Shown here piece after piece: positions 39,705 to 48,349 of a stretch of 64,000 bases of DNA; position 1 is the stretch's first letter; each line of letters opens with the position of its first letter. The position numbers and the translations under genes were made by a program. The DNA is taken from contig NC_017384.1 of the NCBI RefSeq assembly GCF_000223375.1, forward strand, positions 496,001 to 560,000. The letters run 5' to 3'. Under the pieces are notes generated by a model that had not been told where the DNA came from, searched no databases, and was given only the letters and a program-made list of their open reading frames with translations. This DNA comes from Ketogulonicigenium vulgare WSH-001. GTDB taxonomy: Bacteria; Pseudomonadota; Alphaproteobacteria; Rhodobacterales; Rhodobacteraceae.

Positions 39705-41165
39705 ATGAGCAAGGCGGTTCTGATCGGCGTCGATATTGGCACAACTGCGGTCAAAGCGGTGATGTTGGACGCGGGCGGTCAGCGGCTGGCGGGGTATAGC
39801 GCGGGCTATCCGACCGCGCGGCCTGCGCCCGGGCTTGTCGAGCAAAACCCCAATGACTGGACGGCACATGTCACTGCGGCGCTTGCCGCATTCGCCGCCC
39901 ATCCCCGCGCGGGCGAGGTTGCGGCGATTGGCGTGACGTCGCAGGTCAATACCCATGTCTTTGTGGATGGCGCGCTGCAGCCCTTGCTGCCTGCGATCAA
40001 CTGGGCCGATGGGCGCGCGGCCGGTGATGCCGTGCGCTTGGATCAGGCGCTGTCGGCCGAGGAAAAGATCGCAGCGCTGGGCGCGCCGATGCAGATTGAC
40101 GCCAGCCACGCTCTGTCGCGGATGGCGTGGCTGGGGCGGACCGCGCCGGATTTATGGGCGCGGACCGCCTATGTGCTGGCGCCCAAGGATTATGTCATCG
40201 CGCAGTTGACGGGGCAGGTTGTGGCCGATCCGATCTCATCCGTCGGGCTGGTCGGGACGGATATGAGATATGCGGGCGCGGTGCTGCGCCTGCTGGACGG
40301 CGCGGCGGGGCGGTTGGCTCTGCTGCATGATCCGTTGGATGTGATTGGGACGGTGGCTGAGGGCGCTTTTGCAGGCGTGCCCGTGGTCGCGGGGACGATG
40401 GATGCCTGGGCCTCGATGTTCGGGGTGGGCGTCGCGGGCGAGGGCGAGGGGATGAACCTGTCGGGCACATCCGAGGTGCTTGGGCTGATTTCCAGCACGC
40501 GCAATCCGGTCGCAGGCGTCATTACCTTTCCAGCCTGGCGCGGCATCACACTGCATGCGGGGCCGACGCAGGCGGGGGGCGCCTCGCTGGATTGGCTGGC
40601 GCGCCTTTTGCAGATCGAGCCGGGCGCGGCGGCGACACTGGCCGAGGGCGAGGTGATCCACCCGCGCAGCCCGTTATTCCTGCCACATCTAGAGGGCGAG
40701 CGCGCGCCTCTGTGGGATGCGGTCTCGCGCGGGGCGTTTGCGGGCCTCGACAGCTCGACCCGCGCGCCGCGTATGGTTGCATCCGTGATGGAGGGGGTCG
40801 CCTTTTCTGCGCGCCTCGCCCTCGAGGCCCTTGAAAAGGCGGGGGGCATGCGCCCCCGTGTCGTGCGGGTCGGGGGCGGCGGCACATCGTCCGACGCCTG
40901 GTGCCAGATCCGCGCCAATGTGCTGGGCCGCCCGGTCGAACGGATGCAGGCGCGCGATGCGGGCGCGATGGGCGCGGGAGTAATGGCGGCAGCGGGCGTC
41001 GGCCTGACCGATGATCTGGCCGCCGCCGCCCGCGCGCTGGTGCCGGTGGATCGTGTCTTTATCCCCGATCCCGCCGCTGCCGCCCTGGCCGAGAAACGCT
41101 TTGCGATTTGGCAGGGGCTTTATGGCGGGCTAAAGGGTGTCAACGCGGCGCTTGCGGCGCTGTGA
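39705..41165 (+). CDS. FGGY-family carbohydrate kinase
   Basis: 486 residues, full length. N-terminal IGVDIGTTAVKAVMLD phosphate loop, PTARPAPGLVEQNPNDW, the GVTSQVNTHVFVD segment, the FGGY signatures MNLSGTSEVLGL and AFAGLDSSTRAPRMVASVMEGVAFS, and the adenosine loop VRVGGGGTSSDAWCQIRANVLGRPVER. It is nearest to xylulokinases and related sugar kinases. Divergent from the sugar ABC importer, so it probably phosphorylates the imported sugar. Its last codons form part of a 20-bp tandem repeat. Confidence 0.92.
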   Translation: MSKAVLIGVDIGTTAVKAVMLDAGGQRLAGYSAGYPTARPAPGLVEQNPNDWTAHVTAALAAFAAHPRAGEVAAIGVTSQVNTHVFVDGALQPLLPAINWADGRAAGDAVRLDQALSAEEKIAALGAPMQIDASHALSRMAWLGRTAPDLWARTAYVLAPKDYVIAQLTGQVVADPISSVGLVGTDMRYAGAVLRLLDGAAGRLALLHDPLDVIGTVAEGAFAGVPVVAGTMDAWASMFGVGVAGEGEGMNLSGTSEVLGLISSTRNPVAGVITFPAWRGITLHAGPTQAGGASLDWLARLLQIEPGAAATLAEGEVIHPRSPLFLPHLEGERAPLWDAVSRGAFAGLDSSTRAPRMVASVMEGVAFSARLALEALEKAGGMRPRVVRVGGGGTSSDAWCQIRANVLGRPVERMQARDAGAMGAGVMAAAGVGLTDDLAAAARALVPVDRVFIPDPAAAALAEKRFAIWQGLYGGLKGVNAALAAL

Positions 41166-41210
41166 TTATGCCTGCGGCGCGGTAGTCATGCTTGCGGCGC
41201 TGTGATCATC
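41151..41210. repeat. Three tandem 20-bp repeats at the kinase/allA junction
   Basis: Units at 41151-41170, 41171-41190 and 41191-41210 share the core CTTGCGGCGC-TGTGAT-xATG (units 1 and 3 identical over the first 16 bases; unit 2 differs at four). Unit 1 encodes the kinase C-terminus and stop, unit 3 the C-terminus of AllA on the other strand, so the junction arose by duplication. It is not a CRISPR. Confidence 0.85.
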
Positions 41211-41668
41211 ACGGGCGTATCAAACGTCACTTCTTGCAGGTTGTCGCCCTCGCCGATGTAATCCACCACGGCGAACAGGCCGGGGGCATGCAGCGGGGTC
41301 AGCACACCGTGCCAAGTGCCACGGTGGAAGTTGATCGCCTGACCAGGCGCAGCGATGAACGCCTGCACCGCATCAGGCGTGGGGGCGCTTGCCACAATCA
41401 CCAGATAGGGATGCTGCGTCATCGGGATAAAGCATTGCGCGCCCAGCGGGTGACGCTCGACCAGATCCAGCGCATAGGGCAGGGCGCGTGGCACGGCATT
41501 GAAAATGCTGACCCCCGCGCGGCCGCCTGCCGCAAAATCGAGCCTTGCGCGGTCGTGGAAACGACCGCAAAGCCCCGCATTGATGATCCGATCGGGATCG
41601 CCCGCGGCGTCCAGCACATCCCCAAAGGGCGCGAAATCCGCCGCCGTCAGCGGGCGCGCCAGTATCAT
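41186..41668 (-). CDS. allA: Ureidoglycolate lyase
   Basis: 160 residues. AllA splits (S)-ureidoglycolate into glyoxylate and urea. The family pattern is clear: LTAADFAPFGDVLDA at the N-terminus, RPTALPYALDLVERHPLGAQCFIPM-type core (VERHPLGAQCFIPM), and QAINFHRGTWHGVLTPL with the catalytic basic residues. Start overlaps the allE stop by 4 bases. The last codons lie in the tandem repeat shared with the kinase gene. Confidence 0.94.
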   Translation of the reverse strand: MILARPLTAADFAPFGDVLDAAGDPDRIINAGLCGRFHDRARLDFAAGGRAGVSIFNAVPRALPYALDLVERHPLGAQCFIPMTQHPYLVIVASAPTPDAVQAFIAAPGQAINFHRGTWHGVLTPLHAPGLFAVVDYIGEGDNLQEVTFDTPVMITAPQA

Positions 41669-42489
41669 TTGGCGGCCAGCGTCAGGCTGGGATGACGGTT
41701 CACATCCTTATACAGCATGTAGCGGAACGGGCCGTCGCCGGTGGCGATACAGGCCTGCGGACACCAGGCGCGCAGCCACATGAAATCGCCGGCCTGCACC
41801 TTGACCCAATCCTTGTTCAGCAGATATTCCGCCGTGCCCTCAAGGACATAAAGGCCGTGTTCCATGATATGGGTCTCGGCAAAGGGGATACGGCCGCCGG
41901 GGTGGAAGGTGACGATATTGACATGCATGTCGTGACGCAGATCACTTGGTTCCACAAACCGTGTGGTGCCCCATTTGTCCGTGCCGGGCATCCAGTTCAC
42001 CGGATTGTCGGTATCCGAGGTGACAAAGGCATCGGGCAGCGCAAGGCCGGGGGCAGGCTCGTACCGCTTGCGCACCCAATGGAATTGCAACAGCGCGCCG
42101 CCGGTGTTGCGCAGCGACCAGATCGCACCGGGGGGCAGATAGGCATAGCCACCTGCGGTCAGTGTATACAGGGCGCCGTTCAGCGTCAGTTGCATCTCGC
42201 CCGCGGCAACGAACAACACGCCTTCGGCGCCCGCGTCAGGCTCGGGCGCGTCCGATCCGCCACCGGGGGCCACTTCGACCGCATATTGCGCGAAGGTTTC
42301 GGCAAAGCCGGTCAGGGGGCGGGCGATGATCCAGGCGCGTGTGCCCTCCCAGCCGGGCAGCAGGCTCGCGACGATATCGCGCATGACCGATCCGGGGATG
42401 AAGGCATAGGCGGGGGTGAACACTGCACCTGCGGCTGCGGGATCGTCACTCAGGGGCGGCATACCGCCGGGGGGGAAGGCATAGGTCAT
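41665..42489 (-). CDS. allE: (S)-ureidoglycine aminohydrolase
   Basis: 274 residues with two cupin domains. AllE releases ammonia from (S)-ureidoglycine giving (S)-ureidoglycolate, a Mn-dependent step. The C-terminal cupin FHPGGRIPFAETHIMEHGLYVLEGTAEYLLNKDWVKVQAGDFMWLRAWCPQA holds the expected Glu, His, His and Gln ligands. It is coupled to puuE-uraD upstream and allA downstream (4-base overlaps). Confidence 0.94.
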   Translation of the reverse strand: MTYAFPPGGMPPLSDDPAAAGAVFTPAYAFIPGSVMRDIVASLLPGWEGTRAWIIARPLTGFAETFAQYAVEVAPGGGSDAPEPDAGAEGVLFVAAGEMQLTLNGALYTLTAGGYAYLPPGAIWSLRNTGGALLQFHWVRKRYEPAPGLALPDAFVTSDTDNPVNWMPGTDKWGTTRFVEPSDLRHDMHVNIVTFHPGGRIPFAETHIMEHGLYVLEGTAEYLLNKDWVKVQAGDFMWLRAWCPQACIATGDGPFRYMLYKDVNRHPSLTLAAK

Positions 42490-43904
42490 GGCAGGATGGC
42501 TTTCAGGCGCAAGAGGGCGATGCGTTCGACTTGGCGCAACCCTTCGTTGAATTCGGTGGCGTGATCATTGGCGATGCGGCGTGCAAAAGCCGCAAGGATG
42601 CCCGCTTTGTCATGATCGCGCACGGCGATGATAAAGGGAAAGCCGAACTTTTCCACATAAGCGGCGTTGAGGCGCGTGAACGTCGCACGTTCCTCGTCCG
42701 TCAACGCATCTAGGCCCGCGCTGGCCTGTTCGGCGGTGCTGTCGGCTGTCAGGCGTTTGGCGGCGGCCAGCTTGCCTGCGAGGTCAGGGTGCGCATTCAG
42801 CACGCCCAGCTTTTCCGCGTCCGAGGCGCTGCGCAGCATCCGCACCAGCGCGTTTTGCAAGCCCGCCGCGCTGTCATGCGCGGGGCCAAGTTCTAGCGCA
42901 AAGGCACGCTCGGCAATCCATGGGCTGTGTTCGATAATGCCGCCGAAACGGGCGACGAATGTCACGGCATCCATCTCGCTCGGCCGTTCAAAGCGCTGAT
43001 GCGGGTGGTGCGCGGCCCAGTGGGCGGCGATCTGGCCGCGCGTTGCGAACCAGACCCCGTCATGCGACAGCGCGTAATCCAGAAAGCGTTTCAGCCCCGC
43101 GATCTTGCCGGGGCGGCCAATCAGGCGGTTGTGCAAACCGACCGAGAACATCTTGGCATGGCCGGCCGTGCCTTCGGCATAGAGCGTATCAAACGTGTCT
43201 TTCAGATACTGATAGAACTGCTCGCCCTCGATATAGCCGGGCGCGGTGGCAAAACGCATGTCGTTCGCCTCTAGCGTATAGGGAATGACCAGCTGGTCGC
43301 GGGTGCCGCATTCGCGCCAATAGGGCAGGTCATCGTCATAAGTGTCGGAAATCCAGTCGAACGCACCGGTTTCAGCCGTCAGCGCCACGGTATTGGCCGA
43401 GCAGCGGCCCGTATACCAGCCCTTGGGCGGGGTGCCGACGACCTCGGTATGCAGGCGGATAGCCTCTGCGATCTGGGCGCGCTCGATCTCCTCGGGCATG
43501 TCCTTGTGCTCGACCCATTTCCAGCCGTGGCTGGCCACTTCCCAGCCCGCATCCACCATCGCCGCGACCTGTTCGGGGTTACGGGCAAGGGCGGTGGCGA
43601 CGCCGTAAATGGTGATCGGCAGATTCAGCCCCGTGAACAGACGGTGCAGCCGCCAGAACCCCGCGCGCGCACCGTATTCATAGATGGATTCCATGTTCCA
43701 GTGCCGCTTGCCCGGCCACATCGCCGCGCCTGCGATATCCGACAGGAACGCCTCAGAGGCATCATCGCCGTGAAGGATGTTATTCTCGCCGCCTTCTTCA
43801 TAGTTCAGCACCAGCGAGATCGCGACTTTGGCCCCGTTCGGCCATGCGGCATCGGGCGCCTCTGGCCCGTGGCCCCTGAAATCGCGCGGATAACGGTTCG
43901 GCAT
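42486..43904 (-). CDS. Fused allantoinase (PuuE) and OHCU decarboxylase (UraD)
   Basis: 472 residues in two domains. Residues 1 to about 305: polysaccharide-deacetylase-type allantoinase (RYPRDFRGHGPEAPDAAWPNGAKVAISLVLNYEEG, GWEVASHGWKWVEH, WISDTYDDDLPYW). Residues about 310-472: 2-oxo-4-hydroxy-4-carboxy-5-ureidoimidazoline decarboxylase (FVARFGGIIEHSPWIAERAF, VLNAHPDLAGKLA, FGFPFIIAVRDHDKAGILAAFARRIAND with the catalytic His in AHPDLAG). UraD gives (S)-allantoin, which PuuE opens to allantoate, so consecutive steps lie in one chain, in reverse order. ATG at 43904 is supported by GAGGGAAG. Confidence 0.93.
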   Translation of the reverse strand: MPNRYPRDFRGHGPEAPDAAWPNGAKVAISLVLNYEEGGENNILHGDDASEAFLSDIAGAAMWPGKRHWNMESIYEYGARAGFWRLHRLFTGLNLPITIYGVATALARNPEQVAAMVDAGWEVASHGWKWVEHKDMPEEIERAQIAEAIRLHTEVVGTPPKGWYTGRCSANTVALTAETGAFDWISDTYDDDLPYWRECGTRDQLVIPYTLEANDMRFATAPGYIEGEQFYQYLKDTFDTLYAEGTAGHAKMFSVGLHNRLIGRPGKIAGLKRFLDYALSHDGVWFATRGQIAAHWAAHHPHQRFERPSEMDAVTFVARFGGIIEHSPWIAERAFALELGPAHDSAAGLQNALVRMLRSASDAEKLGVLNAHPDLAGKLAAAKRLTADSTAEQASAGLDALTDEERATFTRLNAAYVEKFGFPFIIAVRDHDKAGILAAFARRIANDHATEFNEGLRQVERIALLRLKAILP

Positions 43905-43996
43905 GTTTTCTTCCCTCATCTGTCGGTTCAGGCGTAGCGGATGCCTGCGGAAAGTTGCAAGGTGGCGGGCAGAAATTTACGCCAAAGGATCAAGGA

Positions 43997-44332
43997 ATGA
44001 GCAAAGGCTATCTGACGACCCATGTTCTGGATACCGCAACCGGCACGCCCGCGGTCGGCCTGAAGATCGAATTGTTCAGCGCGGGCCAATTGATCGCGAG
44101 CAAAGTCACCAATCCCGATGGCCGCACCGATGGCGCGATTCTGCCCGCTGAGGCCTTTGCGCTGGGCGAATACGAATTGGTGTTTCACGCCGGTGATTAC
44201 CTGCGCGGCGCGGGGCTGAAGGGCGGTTTTCTGGATATCATCCCGATCCGTTTCACGATGGATCAAGAGGACCACTATCACGTGCCCCTCTTGCTGTCGC
44301 CCTTTGGCTATTCGACCTATCGCGGCAGCTAA
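43997..44332 (+). CDS. uraH: 5-Hydroxyisourate hydrolase
   Basis: 111 residues, transthyretin-like fold. Catalytic His9 in LTTHVLDTATGTPA, conserved Arg and His in HYHVPLLLSPFGYSTYRGS, and the C-terminal YRGS that marks the enzyme against transthyretin. It hydrolyses 5-hydroxyisourate to OHCU, the substrate of the UraD domain encoded divergently. ATG at 43997 gives the usual N-terminus. No signal peptide. It overlaps the convergent aminotransferase by 4 bases. Confidence 0.95.
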   Translation: MSKGYLTTHVLDTATGTPAVGLKIELFSAGQLIASKVTNPDGRTDGAILPAEAFALGEYELVFHAGDYLRGAGLKGGFLDIIPIRFTMDQEDHYHVPLLLSPFGYSTYRGS

Positions 44333-45702
44333 ACCGCGCGCGACAGCGCCCCGTCCACGGCCGCCACGATCTCGTCAATATCGGATTTTGTGGCGATCAG
44401 CGGCGGGGCAAAGACCAGCGAATTGTTGTACCCGGGGATCGAGCGGTTGGTCGCCCCGATAATCACGCCGTTCGCAGCGCAATCGGCCACCACACCGCCG
44501 ACCAGCTTTTCCGCCAGCGGCTCTTTCGTGGTGCGATCCGCGACCAGCTCGACCCCTGCGAACAGGCCCTTGCCGCGCACATCGCCAATGATCGCGTGGC
44601 GATCCGCCAAGCCCTGCAGCTGGTCGATGAAATAGGCACCGGTGTTCTTGACGTTCGACAAGGTGTCTTCCTCGTCCATGATCTTTAGCACTTCGATCGC
44701 GGCGGCGGGGCCGCTGGTGCAGCCGCCAAAGGTCGAGATATCGCGGAAATAGCCTAGCGGGTCGCTGTCGTCCTTGAACTTGTCGAACACCGCCTCGGTG
44801 GTGACGCAAGCCGATATCGCGGCATAGCCCGAGGCGACCCCCTTGGCCATGGTCACGATATCGGGCTGGATGCCGTAATGCTGATAGCCGAACATCGTGC
44901 CGGTGCGGCCAAAGCCGCAGACGACCTCGTCGATATGCAGCAGAATGTCGTATTTGCGGCAGATCTCTTGCACCTTTTCCCAATAGCCTTTTGGCGGGAC
45001 AATCGCACCGCCGCCTGCGGTGATCGGTTCCAGGCACAGCGCGCCGATCGTATCGGGGCCCTCGCGTAGGATCACTTCCTCGATCGCCTCTGCGGCGCGC
45101 TCGCCATAGTTTTCGACATCCCATTGTTTGCGGTATTCCAGACAATGCGGCACCATGACGAAACCGTCCGGATAGGGGCCGTATTGCATCGCCCGCTCGA
45201 CCTGACCGGAGGCGGCCAGCGTGCCGATGGTGGTGCCGTGATAATCCCGCTCGCGATACAGGATTTTCCACTTTTTACCGCCGTAATGTTTGTGGGCGAT
45301 CTGGCGGACCATCTTGAAGCCCTTTTCATTCGCCTCTGACCCCGAATTCGCGAAATAGACGCGCGACAGGCCCGGCATATGGCCGATCAGCATTTGCGCA
45401 TAGATCGCGCCGGGGATCGTGCCCGAGGCGCCCGCGAAATAGGGCAGTTTGATCAGCTGGTCGCGCACCGCATTGGCGATCCGCTCGCGCCCATAGCCAA
45501 GGTTCACCGTCCAGACGCCGCCCGAGACCGCATCCAGACTTTCGCGCCCCTTGATATCCCAGACGCGCAGGCCCTTGCCCTCGACGATGATGCGGGGATC
45601 GACGCCGCCCTCAAAGGGTTTATGCTGCATCAGATGGTGCCAGACATGGGCCTTGTCCGCGGCCATAATGGCGGTGGGATCGTTGCTGCGCAGAGTATCC
45701 AT
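44329..45702 (-). CDS. Class III PLP-dependent aminotransferase (taurine/omega-amino acid-pyruvate type)
   Basis: 457 residues. ADKAHVWHHLMQHKPFEG at the N-terminus, YFANSGSEANEKGFKMVRQ (phosphate binding), RDYHGTTIGTLAASGQ, LHIDEVVCGFGRTGTMFGYQHYGIQPDIVTMAKGVASGY, with PLP-lysine in MAKGVAS. The sequence resembles taurine-pyruvate and beta-alanine/omega-amino acid-pyruvate transaminases. A role with the neighbouring ureide genes (nitrogen transfer from an amino donor) is possible but not shown. It is divergent from copA. Confidence 0.85.
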   Translation of the reverse strand: MDTLRSNDPTAIMAADKAHVWHHLMQHKPFEGGVDPRIIVEGKGLRVWDIKGRESLDAVSGGVWTVNLGYGRERIANAVRDQLIKLPYFAGASGTIPGAIYAQMLIGHMPGLSRVYFANSGSEANEKGFKMVRQIAHKHYGGKKWKILYRERDYHGTTIGTLAASGQVERAMQYGPYPDGFVMVPHCLEYRKQWDVENYGERAAEAIEEVILREGPDTIGALCLEPITAGGGAIVPPKGYWEKVQEICRKYDILLHIDEVVCGFGRTGTMFGYQHYGIQPDIVTMAKGVASGYAAISACVTTEAVFDKFKDDSDPLGYFRDISTFGGCTSGPAAAIEVLKIMDEEDTLSNVKNTGAYFIDQLQGLADRHAIIGDVRGKGLFAGVELVADRTTKEPLAEKLVGGVVADCAANGVIIGATNRSIPGYNNSLVFAPPLIATKSDIDEIVAAVDGALSRAV

Positions 45703-45777
45703 GACACTTCTCCTCGGGTCACTTTGGCCCAGTTTGATCCCCCGCGCGCCCCAGTCAACAACAATCCGGCGCGGGCC

Positions 45778-45808
45778 TTGACCTTGCCATTGGGGAAGCC
45801 CTTATCTT
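45778..45808 (+). promoter_or_regulatory. CueR/MerR-type promoter of copA
   Basis: TTGACC and TATCTT are separated by 19 bases, and the spacer holds CTTGCC-attg-GGGAAG, a near-palindrome of the kind bound by CueR on copper-ATPase promoters. The overlong 19-base spacer is diagnostic of MerR-family activation. The regulator gene is not in the window. Confidence 0.7.
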
Positions 45809-45835
45809 CATCGAATCAAGAAAAGGAGGTGCCCC

Positions 45836-48277
45836 ATGGATCTGACCTTTCATATCGAAGGTATGACCTGCGCATCTTGTTCGGCGCGGGCGCAAAAGGT
45901 GCTCTCACACGTGCCGGGCGTCGCGGTTGCGGATGTGAACCTTGCGACCCATGCGGGCCGTGTGACCCTCGCCGATGGCGCAGAGGCCTCCGTTGTCGCC
46001 AATGCGCTGACGGCCGCGCTGGGCAAGGCGGGTTATCCCGCAACGCTGACCCACCGCACCCTCGAGATCGAGGGGATGACCTGCGCCTCTTGCGTCGCGC
46101 GGGTGGAAAAGGCGCTGGCCAAAGTGCCGGGCGTGTCCAATGCCACTGTCAATCTTGCCACGCGCAGCGCGCAGCTGGATGATCTGTCGCGCGATGCGGA
46201 TCGTCTGATCGCCGCGGTGAAACGCGCGGGCTATGATGCCCGCCTGCGCGAGGTGGACGCCGCACCCGAGGATCGCGACGCGGCTGAGGCGGCCGCCTTG
46301 CAGCGCAACCTGATCATCGCCGCTGCGCTGACGCTGCCGGTGTTCGCCATTGAAATGGGCTCGCATTTGCTGGGCTGGGTCGGGCTGACATCCGCAGCGC
46401 ATGATCACGGCACCAGTTTTACAGAACTGCCGCTGACCAATTGGCTGTTCCAATTCCTGCTGATTACCGCTGTGCTGGCTTGGCCGGGGCAGGTGTTCTT
46501 TCGCCGTGGCATTCCCGCGCTGCTGCACGGCGCGCCAGATATGAATGCGCTGGTGGCCGTCGGGGCGGGGGCGGCGTGGCTCTATTCGACCTTCGTGCTG
46601 TTCCTGCCGGGGCTGGTGCCCGCATCTGGCCGCGTGGTCTATTTCGAGGCGGCGGGTGTCATCGTGACCCTGATCCTCGCCGGTCGCTGGCTAGAGGCGC
46701 GGGCGCGGGGTCGGGCAGGCGCGGCCATTCGCCGCCTGATGGACCTGCGCCCCGCCACCGCGCTGGTCGAGCGCGCGGGCGAGGTGGTCGAGCTGCCGAT
46801 TGCTGACCTGCGCCTTGGCGATATCGTGCAAATTCGCCCCGGCAGCCGCATCAGCGCCGATGGGCGGGTGATCTCGGGCACCTCGCATGTCGATGAAAGC
46901 ATGATCACAGGCGAGCCGATGCCCGCCGCGAAAACCACTGGCGACAGCTTGACCGGCGGCACCGTCAATGGTGCGGGTATGCTGCGGATGGAGGTTGCCG
47001 CCACCGGCAGCGATACGGTGCTGTCGCGCATCCTGTCGATGGTCGAAGAGGCGCAAGGCGCGCGTCTGCCTGTCCAAGATCTGGTCAACCGCATCACGCT
47101 ATGGTTCGTGCCGGTTGTGATGGTGCTGGCGGCGGGGGCAGTGTTGGTCTGGTTGGTTTTTGGCCCCGAGCCGCGCCTTAGCCATGCTTTGGTTGCGGGC
47201 GTTTCGGTGCTGATCATTGCCTGTCCCTGCGCGATGGGGCTGGCGGTGCCGGTGTCGATCATCGTCGGCGCTGGCCGCGCGGCCGAGCTGGGTGTGCTGT
47301 TTCGCAAGGGCGATGCGCTGCAAAGGCTGGCGGGGATCAAGACCTATGCCTTTGACAAAACCGGCACGCTGACCGCCGGCAAGCCTGTGCTGACAGATTT
47401 TGAAGCGCTGGCGGACGGCGATCTGCTGGCCGAGGTTGCCGCGCTGGAAAGCCTGTCCGAACATCCGACCGCTGCTGCCATCACCGCCGCCGCAGCGGGT
47501 CGCACGCTGCCCGAGGCGCGTGATCTGCAGGTGCTGCCCGGTCTGGGCGTGACGGGCATGGTTGCGGGCCAGCGTCTTGTCATCGGCAACCAGCGTCTGA
47601 TGGCGGATGAAGGCATCGACCTGACCCCCATCGCCGCGCGCCTGACCGCGCTGGCCGCCGAGGGGCGCGCCCCCGTGCTGATCGCCAAGGCGGGCAAGAT
47701 TGCGGGTCTGTTGACGGTCGAGGATCAGGCCAAGCCCCATGCCGCCGATACTGTCGCCGCGCTGCGGGCGGCAGGCGCGCGGGTGGTGATGATCTCGGGC
47801 GATGCGGCGGCCAATGCGCGCCGCGTGGCCGCAACCCTCGGGATTGACGAGGTGCTGGCCGAGGTGCTGCCCGAGGGCAAGCGCGACGCGGTGTTGGCGC
47901 TGCGCGAGGGTGGCCCCGTGGCCTTTGTCGGGGACGGCATCAATGACGCAGCGGCGCTGGCCAGTGCGGATGTCGGCCTTGCCGTCGGCAATGGCACTGA
48001 TATCGCGATTGAAAGCGCGGACATTGTGCTGATGAGCGGCGATATCGCGGGCGTCTTGCGCGCGCGCCAGATTGCGCGGGCGACGATGGCAAATATCCGG
48101 CAGAACCTGTTCTGGGCCTTTGGCTATAACGTGCTGCTGATCCCGGTCGCCGCAGGTGTGCTTTATCCGGCGTTTGGCTGGCTGCTGTCGCCCGCGCTTG
48201 CGGCGGGCGCGATGGCTCTTTCGTCTGTTTTGGTGGTGGCAAATGCGTTGCGATTGCGACGCGTTGCCGCCGGCTAG
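45836..48277 (+). CDS. copA: Copper-exporting P-type ATPase
   Basis: 813 residues. Two N-terminal heavy-metal-associated domains carry EGMTCASC motifs (residues 9-15 and about 82-88). The metal-transport motif CPC is at residues 463-465, phosphorylation Asp507 in DKTGT, SEHPTAA (HP motif), and GDGINDAAAL at the hinge. Eight helices as expected for P1B-1 type. It pumps Cu(I) out of the cytosol. Very strong ribosome site AAAGGAGG and a CueR-type promoter upstream; ends before a terminator. Confidence 0.95.
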   Translation: MDLTFHIEGMTCASCSARAQKVLSHVPGVAVADVNLATHAGRVTLADGAEASVVANALTAALGKAGYPATLTHRTLEIEGMTCASCVARVEKALAKVPGVSNATVNLATRSAQLDDLSRDADRLIAAVKRAGYDARLREVDAAPEDRDAAEAAALQRNLIIAAALTLPVFAIEMGSHLLGWVGLTSAAHDHGTSFTELPLTNWLFQFLLITAVLAWPGQVFFRRGIPALLHGAPDMNALVAVGAGAAWLYSTFVLFLPGLVPASGRVVYFEAAGVIVTLILAGRWLEARARGRAGAAIRRLMDLRPATALVERAGEVVELPIADLRLGDIVQIRPGSRISADGRVISGTSHVDESMITGEPMPAAKTTGDSLTGGTVNGAGMLRMEVAATGSDTVLSRILSMVEEAQGARLPVQDLVNRITLWFVPVVMVLAAGAVLVWLVFGPEPRLSHALVAGVSVLIIACPCAMGLAVPVSIIVGAGRAAELGVLFRKGDALQRLAGIKTYAFDKTGTLTAGKPVLTDFEALADGDLLAEVAALESLSEHPTAAAITAAAAGRTLPEARDLQVLPGLGVTGMVAGQRLVIGNQRLMADEGIDLTPIAARLTALAAEGRAPVLIAKAGKIAGLLTVEDQAKPHAADTVAALRAAGARVVMISGDAAANARRVAATLGIDEVLAEVLPEGKRDAVLALREGGPVAFVGDGINDAAALASADVGLAVGNGTDIAIESADIVLMSGDIAGVLRARQIARATMANIRQNLFWAFGYNVLLIPVAAGVLYPAFGWLLSPALAAGAMALSSVLVVANALRLRRVAAG

Positions 48278-48327
48278 GGCGTAATTAGCGCTAAACGTGC
48301 AATGCGATTGTTAAGATATGAAAATTC

Positions 48328-48349
48328 ATGTGCAAATCTGCACATTTTT
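48328..48349 (+). terminator. Terminator after copA
   Basis: ATGTGCA-AATC-TGCACAT followed by TTTTT, 50 bases past the copA stop. Confidence 0.8.

Noticed and set aside
41151..41210. Short tandem repeats considered as a CRISPR array
   Set aside because: Repeats are directly adjacent with no spacers, only three units, and no cas genes are present.
44329..45702. Calling the aminotransferase a ureidoglycine-glyoxylate aminotransferase
   Set aside because: That enzyme belongs to the class V type; this sequence is class III, so the ureide-specific name is not supported.
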